Made by a program: the position numbers and the translations under genes | Shown here: piece after piece, positions 13,985-28,185 of the stretch | Layout of the letters: the number at the start of each line of letters is the position of its first letter | How positions within the stretch are numbered: the stretch's first letter is position 1 | From: Pseudorasbora parva | Lineage: Eukaryota > Chordata > Actinopteri > Cypriniformes > Gobionidae | Assembly: GCF_024679245.1 (NCBI RefSeq) | Contig: NC_090176.1 | Location: 45,775,086-45,839,085 of the forward strand | Direction of reading: 5' to 3' | Length of the DNA stretch: 64,000 bases | Notes under the pieces: model-generated | Told to the model about the DNA's origin: nothing | The model's database searches: none | What the model saw: only the letters and a program-made list of their open reading frames with translations

Positions 13985-14222
13985 AGACTTAAAGGGTTAG
14001 TTTACCCAAAAATGAAAATTATCCCGTGATTTGCTCACCCTCAAGCCATCCTAGGTGTATGTGGATATTTTTCTTACACAAATGCAGAAGGCCTGTATTA
14101 GTCGTGTGGAGCAGTTATATGATAGATAGACGCACTTTTATGGACTTCAAAAAAACGAGGCAACAGTCACTGCCATTATAAAGCTTGGATGAGCAGGACA
14201 TTTTTTATATAATTCTGATTGT
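13985..14222 (+). repeat. dispersed fish repeat, partial
   Basis: Begins CTTAAAGGGTTAGTTTACCC and AAAAATGAAAATT, then TTTGCTCACCCTCAAGCCAT, and further on CACTGCCATTATAAAGCTTG. This is the left part of a long fish repeat. The same family, more complete, hosts the hAT at 42783-43674. Confidence 0.75.
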
Positions 14223-14667
14223 GTTCATACAGCAGATGCATTAGTCAGGAGTTCGGAGGCAGAGGAGACATAAAACATGTAACCAAATAAATATACAATT
14301 ATAATCATGTACGATTTATCTACATTCTTCAAGCTGTCTCTGGTATTTTCCATAAACATATTTGTATTTATTATTAATATGTAATGAGCAGAAGTAGCCT
14401 TTAGCATCATATATATTAATATATTTCTGCCTCATACAGTGATCAGAATCCTCATCGGATCGCAAGGAAGTTATTTCAACCATTATGTTTCGAGCTGAAA
14501 ATTGTTTAACATTACTTAAATGTTGAAGTTAGTTTGTAGCCTGATTCTGACTCTGGTAAACTCCGCCTCCATTCATGCCCAGTCCTCAAGCCCCAGTATG
14601 TGGTGGGCCCAAAAACCCCCAACAAGGCCCGATCAAGTGCCGGAAGTGACAGTGGAAGCATGGCTAT
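14223..14667. other. no recognised feature
   Basis: No gene or repeat recognised. Confidence 0.45.
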
Positions 14668-15341
14668 TGTTAATAATAATAATAATTCATTACATTTATT
14701 TAGCGCTTTTCTAGACACCCAAAGCGCTTTTACATATAGAAGGGGGGAATCTCTAGCCTAGAAATCTAGATGCACCCTAGCGGCAGCAAATTTAATCTGC
14801 AAATTTAATCCGCAAGTGTCGTCTAGGAACTCTTAATACCCTTCTGAGCTGTATTCCTCACAATCTGGACGGGCCAATCACGTCGTGTATAGAGTCGGTG
14901 GGCGGGGCCATAATGACAACGGCTGAGTTGCGTTTGCGTGCTTCTAGTAAACACAGAAACTGGCGAACGGCGGCGGTCTTTCGAATCAGCTTTGACCGCG
15001 ACTCTGGAAGACTTAGAGTTAAGCTTTTCTCTGAGAAAAAAACAAAGAACGGCACTGAAGTCATTCTTAAAAAGGGAAGATGTGTTCGGAGTTTAGCCGA
15101 CCGGATACGGCGAATGTTTAATCAGTCAGCGAGCTCTGCTTCACCTTCGTTGCTCTGGTTGGTGTAGCGCTAACCTATCGCGTGCAGAGGGAGTTTGAAA
15201 GACAGCCGTTTATCCCGCCCCTCGGATTGAGCCCTGTCTATGGTGAGTGTCCAGACCAAACATCTTGATGTGGGTCTGGCTTGTCAGGCTAGGGAATCTC
15301 CTCAGCCACCACCAATAAGCAGCATCCACCTAGCTTGTTAA
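14668..15341 (-). mobile_element. retroposon 3'-tail sequence, split by a DNA element
   Basis: On the minus strand, 15341-15292 joins 14752-14668 to give a SINE/LINE-like 3' end: the block AAAGCGCTTTGGGTGTCTAG, then AAAAGCGCTAAATAAATG and an (ATT)n tail at 14668-14686. The same GCGCTxxATAAATG tail is on the SINE at 21254-21510. The middle is occupied by the 538-bp element below. Confidence 0.75.
14754..15291 (+). mobile_element. non-autonomous DNA element with 9-bp TSD, copy 1
   Basis: It starts TAGCCTAGAAATCTAGATGC and ends GTCTGGCTTGTCAGGCTA. The short terminal inverted repeat is TAGCCT/AGGCTA. Direct 9-bp duplications GGGAATCTC lie at 14745-14753 and 15292-15300. Copy 2 is at 62759-63293 in the opposite orientation and also has a 9-bp duplication. 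The 89-codon frame inside (14898-15167) is not preserved in copy 2 and is not a gene. The 9-bp TSD argues against Tc1 or TTAA-type insertion; Mutator-like or Merlin-like elements use 8-10 bp. I do not know the family name. Confidence 0.88.
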
Positions 15342-16500
15342 CTAAAACTTTTTTGATAACGGTTTTAAGTTAAAGTAAGAAAACTGAAATAAAGATAAAT
15401 TAAAGGTATTTAGAAATATAATAAAAATACATAAAAGAGAAAAATTCTCATAAGTGACTAAAAGTAAAATAAAAAAAGCTAATTCAAAAAATGTATAAAT
15501 AATATAATAGTATATAAATAGCACTAAAATAACATGGTTGTCAGATTACATCACTAAATTAACATATTTAAACTGACATCATAGTAATCTTTAAAATTTA
15601 AATCATTCCTCATTCATGCTTAAATAACTACACAGAAAAACATCTGCTTAAACTTTGCCAACAAGGCCTCAAAGTGACGTGATTGGCTTTGCATAATTTC
15701 CTGGTTTATTACTCATAGATACTATAAATAATGAAGTGTGACTACCCTTAATCTTTTGTGACAAATCATATTTTACCATACAATGTCTAAGGTGGCATTT
15801 TTTTATTGGAGAATTCCAGTGGAGATATAGCATTTGAATTGCAAACTATCTTAAAATGACTCGGATGAGGGAATGCATTTCGAGTTTATATTCTGAAGAA
15901 TCATCTCCAATTTCAATTTTTACCACTCTTCACACCTCTTATCTGTTGTACAGAGCTCAAGAGTCATGTTACAGTCAGAAATAATTAGACCTGGTAATTA
16001 CACGCTGCTTCGTGACTAAGTTGTGTTTAGGGATATAATGACACAGTCAAAGCTCAGTCGAATGCCTTTGTTGTTTGACAATTAACCGTATCTCTGCTCC
16101 CTGTTGCCTACAGTGATCTTTAGTGTTGTGTAATGTGTCACAACGTGCACGCCTGTCTCTTAAATTGTAGTTATTTTCCCTGTCCCAGCACTAGCTTTTG
16201 AAAAGGCGTGTGAGAAGCATGAGAAAGAACTACTGCAGGGCATAAAAGGGTCATCGCCTGTACGTCTGACCGATCACGTGCACGCTTTGATGACGCCTGC
16301 ATTCAGGTTCAGATGTATAGCAGCTCACATGTTTTCTGAAGGGAGGAAACATGTTTGAAGATCAGTACAGGATCGTCTTGGAATTTCGAACTCCTAGTTT
16401 GAGCCTGAACTTAGTCTGACACCACAAAATGGATTCCTGGAAGTCATAGAGACTGTATTCATAACACATTTGGTTGCTGACAACATACAAGCATCTTTTA
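15342..16500. other. no recognised feature
   Basis: AT-rich sequence, ending at the TA target of the next element. Confidence 0.45.
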
Positions 16501-16906
16501 GATTACGGCCCGGAAAGTACTGCATAATTAAATTTAATTTACAGCATAACTTTCAGTAATTATAGTGTAACTATAAAGTAAGTATGTGTTGGTATATGGG
16601 AACAATATGTAATATTGGGGGAATAAAGGGGTAACTATCAGGAAAATTAACAAATTATTTAAACTGTAAGTATTTTTTAATTAAGGGGTAATTATCCGTG
16701 TTGTTAAAGGATAATTATGAATGTGCGGGCTGTAAATTAAAGTGGCTCTTGTTTCCCTCTTGTTTCATGTAGTTACAGGGAAAGTGTAATAAAAACACAT
16801 ATAACTCAGAAATATTTATTTGAAAAACAACTTAATTCAAAACAGATTTATAACACTTGCTATTTATAACATAAAATATATGTATTTTTTAAATAAACTT
16901 TTCATT

Positions 16907-17002
16907 TCAAATGATAACATCCTGACAGAAAGAGGCACGTTTTGTCCCTTTCTTCTCTTCTTTTTCGTCATTTCCATTGATGGATCTAAAGAGGAATCCC
17001 AT
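16907..17002 (-). CDS. small Lys/Glu-rich frame in left arm
   Basis: From the Met codon at 17000-17002 it reads MGFLFRSINGNDEKEEKKG on the minus strand. The frame is open further upstream to 17134, adding a hydrophobic Leu run (LGVGLLLLLLINN) that would be membrane-like. It resembles the frame in the right arm at 17723. Whether it is translated is unknown. It could simply be low-complexity DNA mirrored in the two arms. Confidence 0.25.
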   Translation of the reverse strand: MGFLFRSINGNDEKEEKKGTKRASFCQDVII

Positions 17003-17722
17003 GTCGTTTGATAACTTTGTATTATTATTTATTAAAAGCAAAAGTAGTAGGCCTACACCAAGAAATGCTGTCATAATTTTGTATTCTTTTCGTATCCGAT
17101 CAGCTGTTGCCGGCACGTGCATGAGACGCCTCAAGCTTTCATGACGTTCTCATGTGCGTTTTATCTGAAACACACGCGAGAACTGGCGTCTCTTTTCTTT
17201 TAGTCTTGTTTGTTTCTACTTGCTATTATCATATATTATGTTATTGTTAGTATACTGTTGTGTGCATTAAAAAAAATGAAAACCAACATGCATCTGACAT
17301 CCGAATGACCAGAGTTTTTCGGCGGGTGCAGGTCATGCTTCAAGTTACGTCAAGAGGTATATTAACCCTTGCATGCACACGCAGATGACTGCTGGTCGGA
17401 AGTGATATAGTCTACAGTTTAAAAAATTTAAAATATTGTTATTTTTCTTACAAACACTTATTGTTTAACTTCAGAAGACATTGATTCATCCATTGGGATC
17501 GAATGGATTACTGTATTTATTGATGTGCTGTTTGATACTTTAACTCTTAGAAACCCAAATGAGTTTTCATTAGCAGAGATTATTTATTTATCTGTGTTCA
17601 TCTGAAGAAATAAAGTCGTATACATCTCGGATGGCATTAGGGTAAAAGACGAGTAAACGGTGAGGACATTTCTGCTTGCACTGTATTTTCAGTGTAAAAG
17701 TTGTAGTATACTAGCTAGAGAC

Positions 17723-17959
17723 ATGTGGGATTCCTTCTTAAGATTCATCTGTGGCAAGGAGAAAAAAGAAGAGGAACAAGAGGAGGATGAAGCCAAGCAA
17801 GATAAATCAATGTGTTGTTTATTGGTTTTTAAAAAAAAAAAAAACTTTCTTTTTCATTTTTTAAATAACATTTTCCAAGTGATATCAGATTGTATTTGTG
17901 TTTTTATTGTACTTACCCTGTATCTACATGAAACAAGAGGGGAACAAGAGCCACTTTGA
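17723..17959 (+). CDS. small Lys/Glu-rich frame in right arm
   Basis: Reads MWDSFLRFICGKEKKEEEQE from 17723, then an acidic/Lys segment and, after a poly-A tract, a hydrophobic end. Its first 20 residues match the left-arm frame in pattern (FLFR/FLRF, G, then E/K-rich). The two frames point outward from the centre. The poly-A tract at 17831-17843 would make the frame length-unstable. Function unknown. Confidence 0.25.
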   Translation: MWDSFLRFICGKEKKEEEQEEDEAKQDKSMCCLLVFKKKKNFLFHFLNNIFQVISDCICVFIVLTLYLHETRGEQEPL

Positions 17960-18174
17960 TTTACAGCTCGCACATTCACACTTACCCTGTAACTACACGG
18001 ATAATTACCCCTTAATTAAAAAATACTTACAGTATAAATAATTTGTTAATTTTCCTGATAGTTACCCCTTTATTCCCCCAATATTACATATTGTTCTACT
18101 ATATGTACACTATAAATACCCAAAGCTGTGCTGTAAATTCACTTTAATTATGGCATACTTTCCGGGCCGTAATC

Positions 18175-20984
<2,810 letters not shown>

Positions 20985-20987
20985 ATT

Positions 20988-21707
20988 TGCTTTTATTCAA
21001 CAAGAATGCACTAAATTGAAGTGATAAAATTAATTAAAATTAAAAATTAATCAAATTTCAAATTAATGCTATTTTTCTGAACTTTCCATTCATCAAAAAA
21101 ACATTAAAAATGTATCACGGTTTCCATTATTCAGCAGCATAACTGTTTTTAACATTGATATTAATAAGGAATGTTTCTTATTAATATGCTGGCAACAAAT
21201 CAGCATATCAGAATGATTTTTGAAGGATCATGTGACACTGAAGACTGGAGTAAATGGTAAATGGACTGCATTTATATAGCGCTTTTATCCAAAGCGCTTT
21301 ACATTTTTGCCTCACATTCACCCATTCATACACCGACGGCGATGTCAGCCATGCAAGGCGCCATCCAGCTCGTCGGGAGCATGCTGGGGTTAGGTGTCTT
21401 GCTCATGGACACTTCGACACTTGGTCAGGTGGAACCGGGGATCGAACCACCAACCTTTCGGTTTGTAGACAATCTACATGAACCACTGAGCCACTGCCGC
21501 CCCTACTGCTGTAATGATGCTAAAAAAAAAAATCAGCTTTACCATCACATGAATGGAATGGAAATAGACAATAGTTCTGTTTCATTGTAATAATATTTCA
21601 AAATATTACAGTTTGTATTGTATTTTTGACCAAATAAATGCAGCCTTGGTCAGCAAGAGACTTATTTCAAAAACATAAGACACTGTACTGACACCAAACT
21701 TTTGAAC
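20988..21707 (+). repeat. dispersed cyprinid repeat, host of a SINE
   Basis: Runs from TTGCTTTTATTCAACAAGAA through GAAGGATCATGTGACACTGA and AAATAAATGCAGCCTTGGTC to GACACCAAACTTTTGAAC. It is interrupted at 21254-21510 by a SINE. A degraded relative is at 34110-34353. It is non-coding, and I recognise it as a frequent cyprinid interspersed repeat without being sure of its class. Confidence 0.8.
21254..21510 (-). mobile_element. tRNA-derived SINE
   Basis: On the minus strand the 5' end has an RNA polymerase III A box (GTGGCTCAGTGGTTCATG) and a B box (GGTGGTTCGATCCCCGGTTC) at tRNA-like spacing, then a body and a 3' tail AAAGCGCTTTGGATAAAAGC / GCGCTATATAAATGCAG. That tail resembles the one at 14668-14752, consistent with parasitism of a LINE. 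GTAA is present on both sides of the insertion (21250-21253 and 21511-21514), and the host repeat resumes with its expected TGATGCT. Confidence 0.85.
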
Positions 21708-22975
21708 CAAGGTATTGCATTATATAAAAGTAAGCCAGACCTGTTTTTATATCCATAGGGAATTTATTAGATAGGCAAAAGTGTAGCATCAACTGAAAAT
21801 GAATATATTGCACAGATAAATCGTGGACTATTAACATACATTAAAAGGTAAATAGGGTCAGTTTTGATTTCAGAGCATAATTTCAGACATTAAATAAAAT
21901 CAAAAACCTTACAGGACTAGGAAAGAGCAAAAGCATTTCTGCCACACATCTCCTTCTCAACTGGCACCAAGCATAATTACATAGAGAGAGAAACATAGTA
22001 AAGCAAACATATCCAATACAATCACACGCAATATGACTCCAAGTAGTTACCAAAACACCGGTCAAAACTTTAACAAGAAACGGTAAATATTTACAGGCTT
22101 GGAGTGTCTCAGACCGCAGACCGCAGTGGCCTCTTGGAGTGGAGTTTCAGAGTGTGACCATGGCTTTAAGTTTGGAGTTTGTTTACTTGAGACCAGATTC
22201 AGGGAGGTTGTGTTTGCCTACTCAGGTCAATCAAGTTTACACTGGCCTGATTGAGATTTTCGATAGTTGCCAGGCAACAAGCATCAACAACGGCCGTCAC
22301 CGGCCACGCAACCAGTGTGTTTCCCGGCTTAGAGCTCTTCCTCCGCATGTGTTTGGGAAACGCATCAGGAGTGTTTTGATTGGCTGCAGCATTCGGTTCT
22401 ACTTTAGCCCAAGACTGCTGCCAAATTAGTCATGAAACCCCGGACGTTGCATTAAAGATGGCCTTAGTGAATATGCGCAGAGTCCATCATATGAACTCTA
22501 GCTCTGCATCTGTGAGATTAATAGACAGACTGGAGTGCTACATCTGTCTAATCTCTTTATGACTTTGGCTTCCCATGACAGGCATTTTAGTTAACATCGT
22601 GGAGATTTAGGTCTCTGCAGTTTATCAAAGTTTCGCAGAGAGCTGGTTCGTGACAAGTTGCATGTGAGCTAACCCAAAATTAAATCAATGACAGAAGAAG
22701 TGTGGAAGAGAGGTCCAAAACAGTGCTCTTTACTGAAGGGCTTGGGCTCTGTTCCAAACCTAGTGAGCTGACTACATGGACAACAAGATATTGCAAAAGT
22801 GTATATTCATTTAGGATTGCATTTATGCTTAGTGGAGTAGGCAATTCCATTAGTCTCCCTGTGGTGAAAGTCAAGTTTTTAATGTTGTTTATATGTCTAT
22901 GTGGTGTTTTTAATATGCTTTAAGACAAACCTGGAGCAAATTCATAAGTCAACACCATTGTTGGGTCTTTTCTCT
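21708..22975. other. no recognised feature
   Basis: A 96-codon plus-strand frame at 22139-22429 in a GC-richer patch has no motif. No gene is supported. Confidence 0.4.
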
Positions 22976-23165
22976 TTAAAGGAGCACGCCGACTTTTTGG
23001 GACTTTATCTTATTCACCGTATCCCTTAGCTTAACACAAAGACTGGAGGTAAACGGCTCCATCTCCTACTGCTCCATAAGTGACAAAATAACACCAACAT
23101 TTTCCTATGATGTGTATAGTTACACCGTGTACTAAGACCGACAGAATATGGAAAGTTGCGAAAAA
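22976..23165 (+). repeat. cyprinid dispersed repeat, partial
   Basis: TTTAAAGGAGCACGCCGACT, TTATTCACCGTATCCC and CTACTGCTCCATAAGTGACA are recognisable blocks of a frequent cyprinid repeat. Only a fragment is present. The left flank is TTAA. Confidence 0.7.
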
Positions 23166-24030
23166 GTGTGATTATAAATTATTATAAAAAATATAGCTGA
23201 AATCTAATAAACAGTGTTTTTTTATCCTAATATTTCTGTTATATTTATATGCTTATTAAACCATATTGGCTTTAATAACACCAATTTCAATTGAAATCTA
23301 TTGTGAATCAAGTAAGGAGTACTTTTTGTATATTCCTTTTTTGTGAATTCCTGCCTGTTTAGTGCACTCTAAATTAATCATTTACAAGGTTTCATTTCGG
23401 CCTATGAAGGTAGCAGCCTATAAGCTGTAGACAATACAACAGCTCCCTAGGGTTTAAAACATAGACTTAATCAAAAATCCACAGCTGTCCCTTTCTTTCA
23501 GTCAACACGTAATGACTTATTCCAGTTCTCTGGAAGAGAGATTGAATATTAATCTTCCCACTTTAGTTATTATTGGAGTTTGCACATTTTGTTCCGGAAG
23601 CCTATGACATTAACATCCTAGGTTTTCACCTTTTTCTTATATCTTTATCTTAACACCATGCCATGTTTTAATAGATTTTGAACATACAACATATTTAATT
23701 GTCATTATTTGTGGCATCAAAAGTATTGGTTACCAGGAAGACAAAAGTGTCAGTGATATAAAAGTGTGGCCCAGTTCGAAATATATTGGATTTGCAGTCC
23801 TCCAACCCGCAAGGGAATGTTACTTATTTCACTTGAGATGAAGAGTTTTTATAGAAGAACATGGTACTTTCGTTCAGTAGATGTCTGAGCTGTGGCCTAT
23901 TTTGTCCCACATCACAGGTCATATGATGTTTTTGTTTTTGTTGTTGTTTATGTTTTTCTTTAGTGTTATGTAGCTGTTTGTGCATGTATATGACGTTATT
24001 AACTGTCTTTATAATTGCTTTGGAAGCTGA
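23166..24030. other. no recognised feature
   Basis: AT-rich, nothing supported. Confidence 0.45.
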
Positions 24031-24300
24031 AGCTTGTGATTATGGTAAGGAGCGTCACTTTTCAAAGACACGCTTGAGGTGTTTGGCCAATTCCAATGCA
24101 CAGGGTCAGCTGGCCAATCAGAGCACATTACATTTTTCAGAAGGAGAGACTTTGTATAAATCGATGCGTTTTAGAATTTAGCTATGATAATGTACAGTAT
24201 GGGAAACATTATGTATTTTTTTAAACATTAAAGCATGTTAACAAATTCTATTACACCCAATACACAAAATTATAGTTTTTTAAATAGCGTCATATGACTC
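24031..24300 (+). repeat. cyprinid dispersed repeat, 3' fragment
   Basis: Contains CAGCTGGCCAATCAGAGCAC, TTTTTCAGAAGGAGAGACTT, ACATTAAAGCATGTTAACAA and ATAGCGTCATATGACTC, the right-hand part of a repeat I recognise from cyprinids. Confidence 0.65.
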
Positions 24301-24902
24301 TTAAGACTTTCCCTCAGTTCCTTGTTCCAAACTTTCAAATTCACCAGTGAAACAAAAGCTTTTTCGGTTAATGTAACGCAAAATCATTGCAGGGGAATCC
24401 AAGATTTTGAGCAAATGCAGGGTTTATCTGGGGAGTGCAAAGGTTTGTAATTTGTCCTACCATCTGACCATCATCATGTGCCCTTTCTGCTCTCTCCAAA
24501 AGAATGAAATAATTAGGGATATTGCAAAAAATAAGCATCAGATGTTAAATTTGAACTTTCATTTGTTGTTCTGGTGTTTATTAATAATAGTATCCATCCT
24601 ACCTTTAACTATTTTCTCACTGTGACTGTGCAGACAGAATGGATTGGTTGACGTTTACTGTAAATTAGGGCAGTCAAACATTTGTGTGGTCAAATACATT
24701 CTTCTGTTTGATATCAGATTTAAGAAAAAGCCATTTTAGCAGGTTAGTTTAAATAAATGCCTCTGTTGAGGAAATATCTGTATGTTTTAGTAGCACTATG
24801 AACTGAAGTAAATGTGGTTCCTTGTGATATGAGACAATTAAGGCACTCCAGCAAACTAGGAGTCATATTTGTATGCTTTGACAGTCTCTCTCTCTCACAA
24901 TG
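24301..24902. other. no recognised feature
   Basis: No gene or repeat recognised. Confidence 0.45.
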
Positions 24903-25746
24903 TCAAGCATGCTTCATCCTGGGTGGGTGTTTGAACTTTGTGTATCCAGATCTGAGAACAGCACAAGCAAACTGTGTTTGGCCACTGTGTTTGGACAGCA
25001 CGGCCAGGTCTCCCAGGGTGACTTTATGAGGAGCTGAAAGACCTATGGCCCAGTGATCCCCTTTCCCCAGGCTGCAGAGCAGGCCTGATGTCCCCTCTGG
25101 CTCTTTTAGAAACAGCTCTTTAGGCAGGAGGCCAAGTTCCCAGGGCAATGCAGTGCATTTGCGTAACTCCAGATGTCCATCTGTTCGGTGGTTTGGGAGG
25201 GAATTTGAATCCTTTTCTCCAGCAGCTTTCAATCACCCAGTTCCCTGTTGCATCTACTATCTGTGGCTGTTTCAGGCCTACCTTTGCGGGGTGAGGAGCA
25301 TCAGATGGCAGGATGTGACCCTGAAGTTGGAAAAGCAGGGTCAACTGTCCCGAGGCTGCGATGAAGTCATGGCAGTGTGGGCAAACGAACACACAGGGAG
25401 AGAGTATGTTTGGAATTGCTGTCTGACTGATTGTGTTGTGTGGGATTGGGAAAAAGAGCCATCAATCAACAGGATCACGTGTATCACGCCTGGTTTACAG
25501 CGTCACGTTTTGCTCTCTCAAGTGCAGAAAGATTTCGGAGTGAAAAGTGCATCCCTGTTGTGGCGGTTGTGCTCGGTGACCCTTTCAGCCATCCAAAACA
25601 GTCCTGCGAGATGCATTTCATTACAAAATCTCAGTGGAAACATAGTTTTTCTTGGGTGTTTATATAGCAAATTACACAATTTTCCTACAGTGCTACAACC
25701 CAGACACACTCATCTCATGAGTTACAGCGGCGTCACACGAAAATAA
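24903..25746. other. GC-richer island with overlapping open frames on both strands
   Basis: A 197-codon plus-strand frame (25153-25746) overlaps minus-strand frames of 109 (24903-25232) and 90 codons (25120-25392). The minus strand reads protein-like stretches such as ELGLLPKELFLKEPEGTSG and SAPHKVTLGDLAVLSKHSG, and CCGCAAAG|GTAGGC at about 25289 would serve as a splice donor. No domain is recognisable in any frame. It may be a decayed exon or conserved non-coding DNA, or simply open by base composition. Confidence 0.25.
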
Positions 25747-26782
25747 TAATAAAGCTAGCCGCTGTTGACTGCAACCGGTCAGAAGTGTGTGTATTCCGGT
25801 CAGAAGCCAATTTCAATAATCTTTCAGCATCTTGAAAGTATTTATAAAACACCAGCTTCCCATTTCAACAAAAGTTCTCCATATCACATGCCACTGCACT
25901 CTGATAAAAATAAATCCTTCTTGTGCTTTTAAGCAGAAATGTCAAACACACATACTCACTTCATTTAAATCGCAAGAAAACTCACTGAGCTCAACTGCAC
26001 TACACCTAACTAGGTGTAAAAGGATAATAATGGGATCCTGTGTGTGTGTGCGTATATGTGTGCAAGTACGTGTCTTGCATAGATGACAAGTTCAATTATT
26101 TAAGAAAAAGAGCTTTTATTCTGAAGTACACAGAACAAGTCTATACTTAACATATGTGATGCAACAACGCCCAATTAAATCAACTACACTTTTAAAATAG
26201 GATGGCTGCATCTAAGATCGCATACTTTCTTGATCAGGTATTTATTTTTATATAAGTACTTTCTATAGTATGAATGTGTGTGGTAGAAATGTAATCCCTA
26301 GCCATGTTGTCGTTTTCACGTGACCTACAAGAGCCATTTGCATCATGTCACCGTCCTTCACAAATCTTAAAGTGTCTGTCGTATGCAGAGCTCAGAATCT
26401 GGCCAGAAGTAATAGGTCATCCGGGTACTTTTTTCACCTACTGTTTTATTAGCTCTTCTAGTACTGTGAATTCAAACATATTTATTTTGTCACATTTTAA
26501 GCCTACTATACAGTAGTATGAGATTTCTGACGCAGCCGTTGAGACCCAAACAGTACATTCCCATGATGCTTTGCAACATTAACAGCCAATTGGATCTAGA
26601 CTGAGAGACATACAATACATTTACAGTATATTGTTTTATTTAGCTTCAGACTAAGGAGTTAGTCTACTAGCTTTACATATCTGTTAAAACAAATAAGCTT
26701 CTAGTATAGTACGACATTAACTGATTAGCCTTCTGTCTTAGCATACTCTTAGTTGATTAGCCAGGCATCTAAGCATAGGCAA
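25747..26782. other. no recognised feature
   Basis: Nothing supported. Confidence 0.45.
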
Positions 26783-27070
26783 TGTTCCTTCCTTAGGCCA
26801 CTTTTGATAGATACTGACCACTGCAGACCGGGAACACCCCACAAGAGGTGCCATTTTGGAGATGCTCTGACCCAGTTGTCTAGCAATCACAATTTGGCCC
26901 TTGTCAATCTCACTTGAATCCTTACGCTTGCCCATTTTTCCTGTTTCTTACACATCAACTTTGAGGACAAAATGTTCACTTGCTGCCTAATATATCCCAC
27001 CCACTAACACAAGCTGTGATGAAGAGATAATCAGTGTTATTCGCCTGTCACCTGATCAGTGTATATAGTA
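26783..27070 (-). mobile_element. Tc1-like transposon, 5' fragment with transposase N-terminus
   Basis: On the minus strand, a terminal CACTGATCAGG-like start near 27065 and a 5' leader are followed by an intact start (26935) reading [20 protein letters not shown], then [20 protein letters not shown] and [10 protein letters not shown]. This is the first helix-turn-helix of a fish Tc1 transposase. Homology stops at about 26783; the second HTH and the DDE catalytic domain are missing. It is a different subfamily from the copy at 7890-8998. Confidence 0.92.
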
Positions 27071-28185
27071 TCATATATTATTACTAAAAAGTTTGCAGTC
27101 TTTCTCTTTCAGGAGCACAATTATTAATGACTCATCATGCACTAAAGGTTTTTTTTTTTTTTTTTTTTTTGGCCAATCAGATGCTCTCTAGATTGAACAT
27201 GTCCATCCCTCTGATTTCACCTGCCATGTGTATTTAAAAAAAAATGTAAAATGCTAACAGCTTCATCCAGTAGCCATCTATTAGAAATATGCAGTGATAG
27301 AAAGTTTGCCCACAGAATCTACACTGAAGGATTATTGTGCTGCCCTTAAGAAAATAATAAAAAAGAGAAGAAAAGGATGGCCTAAGCCAAAATACACAGC
27401 GATCCTTTCTCCATGGCTGCCGATAGTGGATTTAACAGATCTGCACTGGACTGTAGGATGATCACTTGAAGATGCCATAAAAGATTAACACAACATGAGG
27501 TAGCCAACTTCAAGAAACAGCAATACCAGCAGGTGGGTCATTATCATTTCTCAACATGCTGGTTCTACTTTTAACTCTCATGGTGACTAAGCTCATAGTT
27601 ATCTCTTTTCCTCTGAGGCTCTTTCAGTAGAAGAGAGATAGTCAGTGAACAAAAACAGAAAAAAAGACAAGCACAACAATATCCTTCATTCTATTGCCAG
27701 ACAGATGTTTACCATACTATTAGCAGCTGCGATAGGCAAGGTATGTTCTTGAGCTAAAAAGTGGTTCTGCATGACAGCCAAAGAGAAAAGAAATAACCCA
27801 TATACCACAGGCATTTCTATTTATACCCTCCGTTGAGGAGGCCGCAGGCCCATCAGGGTCGCTCAGAGGAGACACGTACATCATGCCTCTCAGCGCTATA
27901 TGCTAATACCTCAGTGTTAGGAACTCTTTGACGCTTTGTCATGTTTCTCATATTTCATCAATATAACCTTACTCGCAATGTTTTTGTGCTGTCAAGTGGG
28001 ATTTCATGTGTGCAATAAAGTGCTGACAAACAGATTAGCTGCTTTGCTAAAAAACTGTTGATTTCTCTGAAAATGAAGAAAGACCTGTTTCTAGTCAGTG
28101 AGAGCTTTATGTTTTAGCTGGAAGTCAGATTGTAAGAAGATTAGTTGCTTTGTATGATTGTGGTTTTACTGATCTCATTATGAAA
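27071..28185. other. no recognised feature; poly-T at 27149-27170
   Basis: No gene seen. A GC-richer patch at 27835-27900 has no exon structure I can support. Confidence 0.45.

Larger units (their letters stand above)
16501..18174. mobile_element. long-inverted-repeat (fold-back) element, TA flanks
   Basis: The left end GATTACGGCCCGGAAAGTA (16501) is mirrored by the right end (TACTTTCCGGGCCGTAATC, ending 18174). The inverted arms can be followed for 300 bp at high identity (for example GGGGGAATAAAGGGGTAACT at about 16616, mirrored near 18065-18084) and at lower identity to about 17010 and 17715. The element is flanked by TA (16499-16500 and 18175-18176), compatible with a TA target duplication. 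The roughly 700-bp centre is unrecognised. No transposase was recognised; each arm carries a related small reading frame, listed separately. The superfamily is unknown to me; a Tc1/mariner-type non-autonomous element is possible from the TA flank. Confidence 0.85.

Noticed and set aside
14898..15167. 89-codon frame inside the 9-bp-TSD element
   Set aside because: The second copy of the element does not keep the frame. The element is non-coding.
22139..22429. 96-codon plus-strand frame in a GC-richer patch
   Set aside because: No domain, no splice context, no second line of evidence.
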